From Planctomycetaceae bacterium (GTDB taxonomy: Bacteria; Planctomycetota; Planctomycetia; Pirellulales; Pirellulaceae), in NCBI GenBank assembly GCA_020638995.1, contig JACKHM010000003.1, positions 806,001 through 870,000 of the forward strand: a stretch of DNA of 64,000 nucleotides. The letters run 5' to 3'. Of the stretch, positions 37,353 through 46,320 are shown one piece after another. Position 1 is the first letter of the stretch. Each line of letters starts with the position of its first letter. Position numbers and translations under genes: made by a program. The notes under the pieces were generated by a model that saw only the letters and a list, made by a program, of their open reading frames with translations, did not search any database and was not told where the DNA came from.

Positions 37353-37476
37353 TACTGTCTGATCCCTATGGCACTTTGCAAGCTATCAACGGAGCTGCCT
37401 TTTAGACGACAAATGTTTACATGTCAATGCTTTACGTGAATACGCCTGACACTTCTGCTATTTTTCAAACATCTAG

Positions 37477-37505
37477 TTGTCAATAATGTGATAAATACAT
37501 ATAGT
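37477..37505 (+). promoter_or_regulatory. Sigma-70-like promoter of the SUF operon
   Basis: TTGTCA at 37477-37482 and TATAGT at 37500-37505 are separated by 17 bp, close to the primary sigma consensus. The predicted start of transcription, about 37512, leaves a leader of some 20 nt before the GTG of the sufR-like gene. The AT-rich surroundings would be the place for autoregulation by the SufR-like protein, but I see no convincing inverted repeat. Confidence 0.55.
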
Positions 37506-37533
37506 TTGTAGGAGACATTCATTCGAGCCGCTG

Positions 37534-38178
37534 GTGAATACCATGATCGAAGACATTATTCCTTCCGACGTCGCGATCCTCGACTTGCTGCGAAAAACAG
37601 ATTCGTTGAGCATTTCGGATCTCGCTGCCGCCACAAAGGTTACTGCAACAGCAGTACGCCAGCGTCTTACTCGTTTGATGGCTCAAGGTTATGTCGATCG
37701 TGAGACGACCCGAGCGGGCCGTGGACGTCCGAGCCACCAATACAAGCTAACAGCGAAGGGACGCCGAAAGACCGGCTCAAATTTCGCGGATTTGGCGATG
37801 GCATTATGGCAGGAAATCCGCGCGATCAAGGACGAAGAAGTCCGACGAGGTCTCCTCCAGCGAATCGCGAAACGACTAGTGGATGTTTACGCCGACCAAA
37901 TCGCAGGCGACTCGATTGACGAGAAAATGAGCTCGGTTGCCACACTCTTCGGTGAACGCAAAGTTCCATTTACGGTCACGCGAGAAGAGGACAAGTTACC
38001 AATTCTCACGGCTTTGGCGTGTCCTTACCCGGGGCTGGCTGAACAGGACCGGACGATTTGCTCCGTGGAGAAGATTCTCTTTTCGCAATTGTTAGGCGAG
38101 CAAGTGAGTCTAAGCCAGTGCCGACTCGACGGCGAGTCGTGTTGTACGTTTGAAGTTCGTCCGGAGGGTACTAGCTGA
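37534..38178 (+). CDS. sufR: SufR-like iron-sulfur-sensing transcriptional regulator
   Basis: 214 residues from a GTG; an ATG at 37543 is the alternative. The winged helix-turn-helix covers about 10-75 ('SLSISDLAAATKVTATAVRQ', then 'GYVDRETTRAGRGRPSHQYK'). The C-terminal half carries cysteines in 'ACPYPGLAEQDRTICSVEK' and 'CRLDGESCC', the pattern by which SufR binds a [4Fe-4S] cluster. SufR represses suf genes when clusters are sufficient. It is the first gene of the plus-strand SUF operon, consistent with autoregulation. Confidence 0.85.
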   Translation: MNTMIEDIIPSDVAILDLLRKTDSLSISDLAAATKVTATAVRQRLTRLMAQGYVDRETTRAGRGRPSHQYKLTAKGRRKTGSNFADLAMALWQEIRAIKDEEVRRGLLQRIAKRLVDVYADQIAGDSIDEKMSSVATLFGERKVPFTVTREEDKLPILTALACPYPGLAEQDRTICSVEKILFSQLLGEQVSLSQCRLDGESCCTFEVRPEGTS

Positions 38179-38254
38179 TCGATCGTAAGTCAGTTACTGT
38201 GTGTGAATTACGGACTTTCAACTGACTCAAAATTGATATTTCAGGGAACGAATT

Positions 38255-38878
38255 ATGACACAACCTTGGATCGAGGGACGGTTTGAGGAAAACGTAATTA
38301 CTACGACTGTCGAGCAAGCGATCAATTGGGCGCGGCAGTCGAGCGTTTGGCCAATGACGTTTGGACTGGCTTGTTGTGCGATCGAGATGATGGCAACCGG
38401 TGCCAGTCGTTATGACCTCGATCGCTTCGGCGCTGGCGCGTTCCGGGCAACACCTCGGCAGGCCGACTTGATGATCGTTGCTGGCACTGTTACCTACAAA
38501 ATGGCTAGCCGCGTGCGTCGGCTGTACAACATGATGCCGGAACCAAAATTTGTCATCGCCATGGGCGCCTGCACGGTCGGCGGCGGTCCTTACTTCAAAT
38601 GGGGTTACCACGTCGTCAAAGGCGTCGATCTTGTTGTGCCCGTCGATGTTTATGTTCCCGGTTGCCCACCGAGACCGGAAGCTCTGCTAGAGGGCCTGAT
38701 GCGAATCCAGGACAAAATCAAAGGCCATCGCATTGCGAAGCGAAAGTCCGACGCTGCAAAAATGTTCCAACAGGGCGTGAAGATTGATGACGAATTGCCG
38801 CTGCCACATCACTCTGGCTACGTCAGCGCTCCAGCCGATGGCGATCCACTGTTCGATCATCAGAAGATTACCGGTTAG
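38255..38878 (+). CDS. nuoB: NADH-quinone oxidoreductase subunit B (NuoB)
   Basis: 207 residues. NuoB core: 'INWARQSSVWPMTFGLACCA' with the adjacent Cys pair, 'RATPRQADLMIVAGTVTYKM', 'VIAMGACTVGGGPYF' and 'VPVDVYVPGCPPRPEALLEG'. All four cysteines that bind cluster N2 of complex I are present, so it should be functional. A charged tail of about 45 residues follows. It stands alone between the SufR-like gene and sufC, without other nuo genes in the window. It could serve a dispersed complex I, or a complex-I-like or hydrogenase-like enzyme. Confidence 0.9.
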   Translation: MTQPWIEGRFEENVITTTVEQAINWARQSSVWPMTFGLACCAIEMMATGASRYDLDRFGAGAFRATPRQADLMIVAGTVTYKMASRVRRLYNMMPEPKFVIAMGACTVGGGPYFKWGYHVVKGVDLVVPVDVYVPGCPPRPEALLEGLMRIQDKIKGHRIAKRKSDAAKMFQQGVKIDDELPLPHHSGYVSAPADGDPLFDHQKITG

Positions 38879-38959
38879 TGGTAAATAGCACACGGGCCAC
38901 CGAAGTTCGGGCTTTGTGAATGTTCCGCAGATCTTTGACTTAGAGCGATATAGGACACC

Positions 38960-39784
38960 ATGCTTGACACTTTAGTAATTCACGACTTACACGTGTCGGT
39001 TGAAGGTAAGCCGATCTTGCGAGGTGTGAATCTCGAAATGAAACGAGGTGAGACCCACGCTTTGATGGGGCCAAACGGGTCTGGAAAGAGTACCCTTGGT
39101 CTCGCGATTATGGGCCATCCGAATTACGAAGTCACTCGCGGTACCATCGAGCTGAACGGCGAGAATCTCGTCGAAATGTCGCCCGATGAACGCGCTCGTG
39201 CCGGAGTGTTCCTAGCGTTCCAACGTCCTGTCGCAATTCCCGGAGTGAAGCTTGCAGACTTCCTCCGACACGCGACCACGAACGTACGCCGCCCCGATCG
39301 TAAGGAAGGCGAAGAGTTGATTCCGATGCGTGATTTCCGCAAGGAACTCAAAGGCAATATGCAGCAGTTGAAGATGGACGTCGAGTTCGCTCGACGCTAC
39401 GTCAACGATGGCTTCTCGGGCGGTGAAATGAAGCGGGCCGAAATCCTTCAACTCGCGATGTTGCAGCCAAAGTTTGCGATCTTGGATGAGACCGATAGTG
39501 GTTTGGATGCAGATGCCGTTCGCTTGGCGAGTGAAAGCATCGCGGAGATTGGACGCGAGAAGATGGGACTGCTGATCATCACGCACCACGACAAATTGCT
39601 CGTTCACAATCCTCCCGAGTTCACGCACGTAATGCTTGGTGGGCGACTCGTCGAGACCGGTGGCATCGAGTTGGCCAACGAGTTGCACAATCAGGGCTAT
39701 GAGCGAATTCGAAAAGCCTATCCCGAAGCGGACGCCCAGAATCAGGCGATGCTCGAAAAAGAAGAGGCCCAGCCAGTTGGTTAA
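38960..39784 (+). CDS. sufC: Fe-S cluster assembly ATPase SufC
   Basis: 274 residues of ABC ATPase type. Walker A is 'LMGPNGSGKSTLGLAIMG', the Q-loop region 'VFLAFQRPVAIPGVKLADFL', the signature 'GFSGGEMKRAEILQLAML', and Walker B 'FAILDETDSGLDADAVRLAS', followed by 'LLIITHHDKLL'. These match SufC throughout. It powers the SufBCD scaffold, which builds Fe-S clusters in the cytoplasm. It is immediately followed by sufB and sufD. Confidence 0.96.
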   Translation: MLDTLVIHDLHVSVEGKPILRGVNLEMKRGETHALMGPNGSGKSTLGLAIMGHPNYEVTRGTIELNGENLVEMSPDERARAGVFLAFQRPVAIPGVKLADFLRHATTNVRRPDRKEGEELIPMRDFRKELKGNMQQLKMDVEFARRYVNDGFSGGEMKRAEILQLAMLQPKFAILDETDSGLDADAVRLASESIAEIGREKMGLLIITHHDKLLVHNPPEFTHVMLGGRLVETGGIELANELHNQGYERIRKAYPEADAQNQAMLEKEEAQPVG

Positions 39785-39832
39785 CGCACCGGCCCACGTT
39801 GGGTTGATGCTTACTAGATGAAGGTGATTGAA

Positions 39833-41245
39833 ATGGCAACGGACATAACACAATCGGCACCCGAACAAATCGGCGAGATCAACAAGTACGATTTTCGCAC
39901 GGTCACCGAGGGCGTCTTCAAAGCCGAAAAGGGAATCTCCCCAAAGATTGTGGCTCAGATTTCGGAAATGAAGGGCGAGCCCGGTTGGATGCGTGACTTC
40001 CGGTTGAAGAGCTATGAGATCTTCGAGTCGAAGCCGATGCCCAAATGGGGTGGCGCACTCGACCTTAATTTCCAGGATATTTACTACTACCTCAAACCGG
40101 CCGACCATCAAGGTAAGACCTGGGACGACGTACCGGAGGAAATCAAGGAAACCTTCGAGAAACTCGGCATTCCCGAAGCCGAGCGAAAGTTCTTGGCAGG
40201 GGTCAAAGCGCAATTCGAAAGCGAAGTTGTCTACGGTTCGCTCCAGGAGGATCTTGGAAAACAGGGTGTGATCTTCACCGATACTGACACGGCAGTGAAG
40301 GAGCATCCCGACTTGCTTCGTGAATATTTTGGCAAGATCATTCCTCCGGAAGACAACAAATTTGCAGCCCTGAATTCCGCGGTTTGGTCCGGTGGTTCGT
40401 TTATCTACATCCCAAAGGGCGTCAAGATCGACTTCCCGCTCCAGGCTTACTTCCGCATCAATGCCGAGAATATGGGACAATTTGAGCGCACGTTAATCAT
40501 CGTCGATGAAGGCGCTGAAGTGCATTACGTCGAAGGTTGCACTGCCCCGATGTACAGCACCGAAAGCTTGCACTCCGCAGTCGTCGAAGTGATCTGTAAG
40601 AAAGGGTCTAGGTGCCGCTATACGACGATTCAGAACTGGGCCAACAATATCTACAACCTCGTCACCAAGCGAGCCATGGCGTATCGAGACGCGACGATGG
40701 AGTGGGTCGACGGGAATCTGGGGAGTCGGCTCACGATGAAGTATCCAGCCGTCTATATGATGGAGCCCGGAGCCCGCGGTGAGATCCTGTCGATTGCGTT
40801 TTCTGGTGCCAAGCAGCATCAAGACGCTGGAGCAAAGCTCGTACACTGTGCTCCGAACACGACCGGCCAGATCATCTCGAAGTCGATCTCGAAGAATGGT
40901 GGACGAAGCAGTTATCGCGGTTTGGTACGCGTTGAAAAGGGAGCGACAAACACGAAATGCAATGTTGTTTGCGACGCCTTAATCCTCGATCCGGAAAGCC
41001 GTAGCGATACCTACCCGTACATCGAGGTCGCCGAACAAGACGTATCGATCGGCCATGAGGCCAGCGTTTCGCGAATCGGCGAAGAGCAGATGTTCTATTT
41101 GACCAGTCGCGGCCTGACGGAAGCGGAAGCAAGTACCATGATCGTCAACGGATTTATCGAACCGTTGGTGAAGGAACTCCCGATGGAATACGCCGTGGAG
41201 ATGAATCGCCTGATTCAACTTCAGATGGAAGGATCGGTGGGCTAA
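39833..41245 (+). CDS. sufB: Fe-S cluster assembly protein SufB
   Basis: 470 residues from the ATG at 39833, chosen because aaggtg lies about 9 nt upstream; an ATG at 39818 adds five residues. SufB blocks include 'WMRDFRLKSYEIFESKPMPK', 'YYYLKPADHQGKTWDDVPEE', 'AVWSGGSFIYIPKGVKIDFP', 'VEGCTAPMYSTESLHSAVVE', 'TIQNWANNIYNLVTKRA' and the C-terminal 'HEASVSRIGEEQMFYLTSRG'. It forms the scaffold with SufD and SufC. Length and order are standard. Confidence 0.96.
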   Translation: MATDITQSAPEQIGEINKYDFRTVTEGVFKAEKGISPKIVAQISEMKGEPGWMRDFRLKSYEIFESKPMPKWGGALDLNFQDIYYYLKPADHQGKTWDDVPEEIKETFEKLGIPEAERKFLAGVKAQFESEVVYGSLQEDLGKQGVIFTDTDTAVKEHPDLLREYFGKIIPPEDNKFAALNSAVWSGGSFIYIPKGVKIDFPLQAYFRINAENMGQFERTLIIVDEGAEVHYVEGCTAPMYSTESLHSAVVEVICKKGSRCRYTTIQNWANNIYNLVTKRAMAYRDATMEWVDGNLGSRLTMKYPAVYMMEPGARGEILSIAFSGAKQHQDAGAKLVHCAPNTTGQIISKSISKNGGRSSYRGLVRVEKGATNTKCNVVCDALILDPESRSDTYPYIEVAEQDVSIGHEASVSRIGEEQMFYLTSRGLTEAEASTMIVNGFIEPLVKELPMEYAVEMNRLIQLQMEGSVG

Positions 41246-41371
41246 GCCTCCAAATACTTTGCGGGCTGACAGCGAGGGAACGCAGCATCAAGGTGGTGAT
41301 TCAGCGAACCGTTTCTCGCCTCTCTGACGCTCGACCTAATTATCACTTAGTTGACGTGGTTTAACTGCTCG

Positions 41372-42685
41372 ATGATGGAAACAACGACTTCCCTGAGTTT
41401 TACGCAAGACGGCTTCGAGGCCTTTACGTCCCAGCGCGACGAACCGCAGTGGCTGTCCGAATTGCGAGCCAATGCCTGGAAGAAGTACAACGAACTCACT
41501 TGGCCCGCGCGGAACGAAGAGGAGTGGATACGCACGGACATTCGTCAGTTCAAACTGGATCGCTATTCGCTTTCGCTGGATTCTCCCTCATGTGACACGA
41601 CTGCGGCAGCGTTGCTGCGAGAAGGTGTCGAGCTAGGTGGCAGCTGTGTTTCTCTTGACAGCAGGAAAACGTCTGCTTTTTTGTCTGACAAGTGGAGTTC
41701 CAGGGGAGTCGTCTTTGGTAGCTTTGACGACGTCGTGCGTTCACACGGAGAATTGGTTCAACCCTACTTACTTCGTCGTGCGGTGAACCCCGGCTATGAC
41801 AAATTCGCAGCCTTGCATTCAGCATTCATGGCTGGCGGCGCGATTCTGTACGTTCCACGCGGTGTTGTTGTTGACGAGCCGTTCCATTCGCTCTCGGCGA
41901 TGTCTGATGGCGGTTCCGATTTGGGCCACACGCTGGTTATTCTCGAAGACGGCGCCGAGGCGACGATGTTATCCGAAACGGCAAGTGAAGGTGTTGCCGA
42001 TGGAGGACTGCATTGCGGTGCGATCGAGTTGATTGTCAGTCCAAATGCTCATTTGCGATATGTCAATCTGCAGAATTGGGGTAGCAATGTTTGGCACTTC
42101 GCGCACCAGAAGGGACTCGTGAATCGGGATGCCTCGTTGCAATGGACGATCGCCGCGATGGGTGCCAAGTTGGCAAAAGTGAATCAGCACGTCGGACTGA
42201 TTGGCGAAGGAGCGACTTGTCAGGTTAATGGTGTGATGTTCACTGAGGACAAACAACATCTGTCCTATCACACACTCCAACATCACGAAGCGCCAAATTG
42301 CCACAGCGACTTCCTCTATAAGGCTGGTTTACAAGACAAATCGAGAACGGTCTGGCGCGGAATGATTAAGGTCGATCCGATCGCACAACGCACGGACGGG
42401 TATCAGCGAAACGACAACTTGCTGTTATCGACTGCCGCCCGTGCCGATTCGATCCCCGGTTTAGAGATCGAAGCCGACGATGTTCGTTGCACACATGGAT
42501 CGACATCCGGTCGCGTTGACGACGAGTTGATCTTCTATGCGATGTGTCGAGGATATACTCGCAAAGAAGCCATTCAGATGATCGTCACGGGGTTCTTTCA
42601 AAAGGTGTTTGACCGCATCACGATTGAGAGTGTGCGAAATGCTCTGGGATTGGCGATTGCTCGACGCGTGCGAGAGTACGAATAA
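41372..42685 (+). CDS. sufD: Fe-S cluster assembly protein SufD
   Basis: 437 residues from the ATG at 41372; an upstream TTG at 41351 is less likely. SufD features are 'FTSQRDEPQWLSELRANAWK' near the start, 'AALHSAFMAGGAILYVPRGV', 'LRYVNLQNWGSNVWHFAHQK', 'SDFLYKAGLQDKSRTVWRGM', 'RADSIPGLEIEADDVRCTHG' and 'ELIFYAMCRGYTRKEAIQMI'. It pairs with SufB in the SufBC2D complex. It ends 3 bp before the Rieske gene, indicating tight coupling. Confidence 0.95.
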   Translation: MMETTTSLSFTQDGFEAFTSQRDEPQWLSELRANAWKKYNELTWPARNEEEWIRTDIRQFKLDRYSLSLDSPSCDTTAAALLREGVELGGSCVSLDSRKTSAFLSDKWSSRGVVFGSFDDVVRSHGELVQPYLLRRAVNPGYDKFAALHSAFMAGGAILYVPRGVVVDEPFHSLSAMSDGGSDLGHTLVILEDGAEATMLSETASEGVADGGLHCGAIELIVSPNAHLRYVNLQNWGSNVWHFAHQKGLVNRDASLQWTIAAMGAKLAKVNQHVGLIGEGATCQVNGVMFTEDKQHLSYHTLQHHEAPNCHSDFLYKAGLQDKSRTVWRGMIKVDPIAQRTDGYQRNDNLLLSTAARADSIPGLEIEADDVRCTHGSTSGRVDDELIFYAMCRGYTRKEAIQMIVTGFFQKVFDRITIESVRNALGLAIARRVREYE

Positions 42686-42688
42686 TCG

Positions 42689-43006
42689 ATGACAGATTAC
42701 GTTCAGGTTGCAAAAGTTTCGGATCTCATCGCTTCCGGCAAATTGATACTGGAAGTCGAAGACCGGATGGTCGTCTTGTTGTACGTCAACGATCAGTTTT
42801 TTTGCATTGATGATGTGTGTACGCACGACGGTGGACCGCTCGGCGAGGGTAAACTCTGTGGCCATGAACTAGCATGCCCGCGTCATGGCGCGAAGTTCGA
42901 CATTCGCACAGGCGCCGCACTGACGATGCCTGCGACGGAAGCAACCGTTGTCCACGAAGTAAGAATCGAGGGCGACAACGTCTGCGTTCGTATTAATGAA
43001 GATTAG
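42689..43006 (+). CDS. Rieske [2Fe-2S] ferredoxin (NirD/biphenyl-dioxygenase type)
   Basis: 105 residues. Cluster ligands are Cys44 and His46 in 'DVCTHDGGPLGEG', and Cys63 and His66 in 'ACPRHGAKFDIRTG'. The small soluble Rieske layout has no membrane anchor. Such ferredoxins are frequent in SUF operons of Gram-positives and planctomycetes, where their role (electron donor or target) is not settled. It lies between sufD (3 bp) and the DUF59 gene (about 15 bp). Confidence 0.93.
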   Translation: MTDYVQVAKVSDLIASGKLILEVEDRMVVLLYVNDQFFCIDDVCTHDGGPLGEGKLCGHELACPRHGAKFDIRTGAALTMPATEATVVHEVRIEGDNVCVRINED

Positions 43007-43021
43007 ACTGGAGATGCAGTG

Positions 43022-43339
43022 ATGGCTGTTAGCGAAGACTCGGTCCGGGAAGAGTTGAAGAAAGTGATCGACCCCGAGTTGTTCGTCAATATTGTCGACT
43101 TGGGACTCGTGTATGAAGTTAGTATCGTCGACGCTGAGGAGGACAAGAAGAACATCAAGATCGATATGACGCTGACCAGCCCGATGTGTCCCGCAGGCCC
43201 GCAATTGATCGCACAAAGTAAGCAGGTGGTCGGCGCAATCGAAGATGTGGGTGAAGTCGAGGTAAAGATTGTCCTCGATCCAGCTTGGTCGCCAGATCGC
43301 ATGACAGACGACGCCCGCGATCAACTGGGGATTTTCTAG
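43022..43339 (+). CDS. sufT: DUF59/MIP18-like protein (SufT/PaaD type)
   Basis: 105 residues from the ATG at 43022, directly after a GTG that is also possible. The MIP18/DUF59 core is 'LKKVIDPELFVNIVDLGLVY', 'MTLTSPMCPAGPQLIAQSK' with the conserved Cys, and 'VKIVLDPAWSPDRMTDDARD'. Members (SufT, PaaD, CIA2-like) help deliver or mature Fe-S clusters. It is the last gene of the SUF unit. The ATP-grasp gene follows 31 bp later and may be read from the same transcript. Confidence 0.92.
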   Translation: MAVSEDSVREELKKVIDPELFVNIVDLGLVYEVSIVDAEEDKKNIKIDMTLTSPMCPAGPQLIAQSKQVVGAIEDVGEVEVKIVLDPAWSPDRMTDDARDQLGIF

Positions 43340-43370
43340 CGTAAGTGATCGCCGCTCGCTTGACCTTTCT

Positions 43371-44384
43371 ATGCGAATCTTCCTTTACGAGTTCATTACC
43401 GGCGGCGGGATGTTCTCTGTTTCTCCCCCTGATCTTCCCTCGGGCTCATTGCTGCGTGAGGGATCCGCCATGTTCAATAGCGTTGCGGAGGACCTGTCGA
43501 GAATTCCAAACGCGGAAGTCGTTGGGATTCGTGACTCGCGCCTTACGCAAGACAGTATCCCGGAGATCGAGTATCAGGTTGTTACGTCTGCCGAAGAGGA
43601 GTCAAGGCGATTCGACTCCCTTGCCGCGAGTGCAGATTGGACACTGGTTATTGCGCCAGAGTTCGATGAGATTTTGCTTCACCGAACGAGACGTGTGGAG
43701 GAATTGGGTGGGCGACTCCTCGGTCCAAACTCCAGCACGGTTGCGTTGGGTACGTACAAGGATCGCACGGTTGCTCATCTGAAATCGCATGGCATCCGTA
43801 CTACGACCGGATTGACGTTCTCTGTCGGGAGTCCTGTTCCTGACTCAATAAGTTATCCTGCGGTCCTAAAGCCAATTGATGGTGCCGGCTCGCAAGGAAT
43901 GCGGCTTATCAAAGCCAAGGAGAACTTCCCGAAGCTGTTTAGGGGGACGTTTCGCCTTGAAGAATTTCAGTCAGGAATACCGGTGAGCGCGGCCGTGTTG
44001 TGCGGTCCAAACTTGCGAATTGGCCTGCCGGCCTGTCAACAGTATCTTTCCCCTGATGGCTCGTTTGCGTATCTCGGTGGCAAAGTTCCTCTTGAAAGGG
44101 AATTCGGAATTCGGGCGGAGAGACTAGCCTCGCGGGTTGCGGAGTCATTACCGGATTGTCGGGGATACATTGGAGTCGACATCGTGCTTGGTCCGTCGGT
44201 CGAATGGGACGCGGTGATCGAATTGAATCCGAGATTGACGACCTCATATGTGGGACTGCGTCAACTGGCGAACTGCAATCTTGCGGCCGCAATGCTCGAG
44301 CTGGCCAGAGGAGAATCTCCGGAATTGTGCTTCCACGCTGGCACTGTAGAATTCCGTGCTGACGGCGTAGTTACCAACGCATAG
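43371..44384 (+). CDS. ATP-grasp ligase, probable MfnD-like (tyramine-glutamate ligase)
   Basis: 337 residues. The opening 'MRIFLYEFITGGGMF' and 'LREGSAMFNSVAEDL' are characteristic of the ATP-grasp proteins of H4MPT-linked C1 gene sets. The ATP-grasp core shows 'YKDRTVAHLKSHGIRTTTGL', 'YPAVLKPIDGAGSQGMRLI' and the metal-binding end 'IELNPRLTTSYVGLRQLA'. MfnD joins glutamate to tyramine in methanofuran synthesis. Assignment is by family resemblance and by the two genes downstream, which look like MfnF and MfnE. It could still act on another substrate. Confidence 0.72.
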   Translation: MRIFLYEFITGGGMFSVSPPDLPSGSLLREGSAMFNSVAEDLSRIPNAEVVGIRDSRLTQDSIPEIEYQVVTSAEEESRRFDSLAASADWTLVIAPEFDEILLHRTRRVEELGGRLLGPNSSTVALGTYKDRTVAHLKSHGIRTTTGLTFSVGSPVPDSISYPAVLKPIDGAGSQGMRLIKAKENFPKLFRGTFRLEEFQSGIPVSAAVLCGPNLRIGLPACQQYLSPDGSFAYLGGKVPLEREFGIRAERLASRVAESLPDCRGYIGVDIVLGPSVEWDAVIELNPRLTTSYVGLRQLANCNLAAAMLELARGESPELCFHAGTVEFRADGVVTNA

Positions 44385-44588
44385 GTGATCGTTCCAGGAA
44401 CTCGCTGGTGCTTTGCTACAACCAAAAGTGTGAGTGCCATTGGCAGGGTCAATAGCGAACAACCCGGCAACTAACATGCGGCAACATTGCGTTAGGTGGC
44501 AGAGCACACTGGAAACCTTACGAGGCTGCGTCTTTTATTACAGTGGTGCCAGCCGTCCAATGGGAACTAATGCATCGGAGCAGCGAGC

Positions 44589-45602
44589 ATGAAGTGGTTG
44601 GCGTTAGATATTGGCGGCGCAAACTTGAAAGTCGCAGACGGACGCGGACACGCTGAGTCGTTCCCCTTCGAACTGTGGCGCCAGCCCAGTCATCTCGCCC
44701 AAGAATTGCGGACACTAATCGCACGGTCGCCGGCATGTGACCACATCGCTGCGACCATGACCGGCGAACTAGCAGATTGTTTTGAGAGTAAATCAGCTGG
44801 AGTCGAGTTCATTCTGGATGCGCTTCACTGTGCTTCCGACGGACGACATACGCGTGTCTACCTAAGCGATGGGTCGCTGGTAACCCTGCAAGTTGCAAAA
44901 AGTCGTCCAGCCTCGGTTGCAGCTGCGAACTGGCATGCGCTTGCTCGCTTTGCGGCTCGATATACTGACGGCCTTCCAAGTCTGTTAGTCGATATCGGCT
45001 CGACGACCTGCGACGTGATCCCATTACTCGACGGCGAGCCTGCGACGAACCAGCGAGCGGATACAGCACGATTGCTTCGGGGTGAACTGATCTATGCCGG
45101 TGTTGAACGAACTCCCGTCTGCTCGCTTGTTACGTCCTTGCCGTATCGTGGACAAAGTTGCCCAATTGCTCGTGAGTTATTTGCAACCACATGTGACGTC
45201 TATACGTTATTGGGTAAGTTGCCTGAGAAGCCAATGAGCCGCAACACGGCGGATGGGCGCGCCGTCACCAAGGCCGCAGCGCGAGCAAGGCTGGCTCGAA
45301 TGATCTGTGCGGATGTGGACGACTTTAACCATCGTGATGCGGCTTTGGCTGCGGAAGCGGTGTCGAATGCATTCACTCAGGAACTTATTCGAGGCATTAC
45401 GCAGGTGATCGCTGGCTACTCGTTCGAGCCAGGCCGAATTATTCTCTCGGGAATCGGTGCATTTGCCGCAAAGAAGGCTTTGGAGCAAGCCGAGTTGCCC
45501 TGGAAACAAGTGTTCTTAGCAAATGAAATCGGACCAGCGGCCTCCTGTTGCGCTCCTGCGCACGCGTTGGCCGTTCTGGCTCGCGAGGCCGTAAGCGTAT
45601 GA
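44589..45602 (+). CDS. H4MPT-linked C1 pathway protein, hydantoinase/oxoprolinase fold (MfnF-like)
   Basis: 337 residues. The actin-like ATPase fold is visible in 'KWLALDIGGANLKVADGRGH', 'LLVDIGSTTCDVIPLLDGEP' and 'RIILSGIGAFAAKKALEQAE'. The family (TIGR03123-type 'H4MPT-linked C1 transfer pathway protein') includes MfnF, which condenses the aminomethylfuran phosphate with glutamyl-tyramine in methanofuran synthesis. The start has ggagcagcgagc upstream. It overlaps the next gene by 4 bp (ATGA), so the two are translationally coupled. Confidence 0.78.
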   Translation: MKWLALDIGGANLKVADGRGHAESFPFELWRQPSHLAQELRTLIARSPACDHIAATMTGELADCFESKSAGVEFILDALHCASDGRHTRVYLSDGSLVTLQVAKSRPASVAAANWHALARFAARYTDGLPSLLVDIGSTTCDVIPLLDGEPATNQRADTARLLRGELIYAGVERTPVCSLVTSLPYRGQSCPIARELFATTCDVYTLLGKLPEKPMSRNTADGRAVTKAAARARLARMICADVDDFNHRDAALAAEAVSNAFTQELIRGITQVIAGYSFEPGRIILSGIGAFAAKKALEQAELPWKQVFLANEIGPAASCCAPAHALAVLAREAVSV

Positions 45603-46186
45603 GCGGCAAATTCCTGCGCGTGTCGAAAGTCGGTGGGAGTCTATTCGATTTTGCAGACCTTCCTACGGCCCTACGCTGTTGGCTCGATGATCAGCCTGGT
45701 GCGAATGTATTGATCGCGGGTGGCGGTCCATTTGCTGAAGCGGTTCGTGAGGCGGACCGAGTGTATTCGTTAGGTGACTCGAATTCACACCTGTTGGCGA
45801 TCGAAGCAATGAGCGTGTCCGCCAAATTGTTGCTGGCTTTGCTACCAGAATCTCGGCTCGTTCACTCTCTGGAAGAGATTCCTTGCACCGTCGCGGCCCA
45901 CAAAATCGCCGTTCTCGATCCGGTCAGCCTGCTGACTTCGCCGGAATGTCGTCTTCCGCGCAGTTGGGACGTCACCAGTGACTCCATCGCCGCGTTCGCA
46001 GCGACTGAGTTAGGCGCTCACGAACTTGTCTTATTCAAGTCGGCTCATTTGCCGCCGAATATGCGGCGGGCCGAAGCCGCTGAGAAAGGATTCGTCGACG
46101 GTCACTTCGTGCGATCGGCTTTGGAAATTCAAACCGTCAGGTGGGTTAATCTTCGAGTGGCTCCGGTTACCGAACGCCCCTTGTAG
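45599..46186 (+). CDS. Amino-acid-kinase-fold protein (MfnE-like)
   Basis: 195 residues from an ATG that overlaps the stop of the MfnF-like gene. The amino acid kinase start 'FLRVSKVGGSLFDFADLP' and 'NVLIAGGGPFAEAVREADRV' fit the aspartate/glutamate/uridylate kinase superfamily. 'DSNSHLLAIEAMSVSAKLL' and 'SDSIAAFAATELGAHELVLF' support it. MfnE phosphorylates aminomethylfuran phosphate for the MfnF step. The three-gene set MfnD-MfnF-MfnE in series is the main argument for this reading. Confidence 0.75.
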   Translation: MSGKFLRVSKVGGSLFDFADLPTALRCWLDDQPGANVLIAGGGPFAEAVREADRVYSLGDSNSHLLAIEAMSVSAKLLLALLPESRLVHSLEEIPCTVAAHKIAVLDPVSLLTSPECRLPRSWDVTSDSIAAFAATELGAHELVLFKSAHLPPNMRRAEAAEKGFVDGHFVRSALEIQTVRWVNLRVAPVTERPL

Positions 46187-46320
46187 GAAGCCTGGCGTCG
46201 GTTTGGCCACCTTTCATCGCTTCCGAACCAAAAGTGTGGGCCAAAATGAGTCCGGACTTGATGAGGTTAACTACAATACGGCCGAACGAATGAGATATCG
46301 ATTCAAGTTCGCCGAAGAAA

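Noticed and set aside
37376..37533. A SufR operator of the cyanobacterial CAAC-N6-GTTG type
   Set aside because: I could not find a convincing inverted repeat of this form near the promoter, so no operator is annotated.
39212..40480. A 422-codon open frame on the minus strand opposite sufC and sufB
   Set aside because: The plus strand carries unmistakable SufC and SufB. The antisense frame has no recognisable motif and is explained by codon bias of the real genes.
44419..46238. The 12-mer accaaaagtgtg occurring at about 44419 and 46227
   Set aside because: Two copies of a 12-mer flanking the MfnF/MfnE genes could be chance, and no extended similarity surrounds them.
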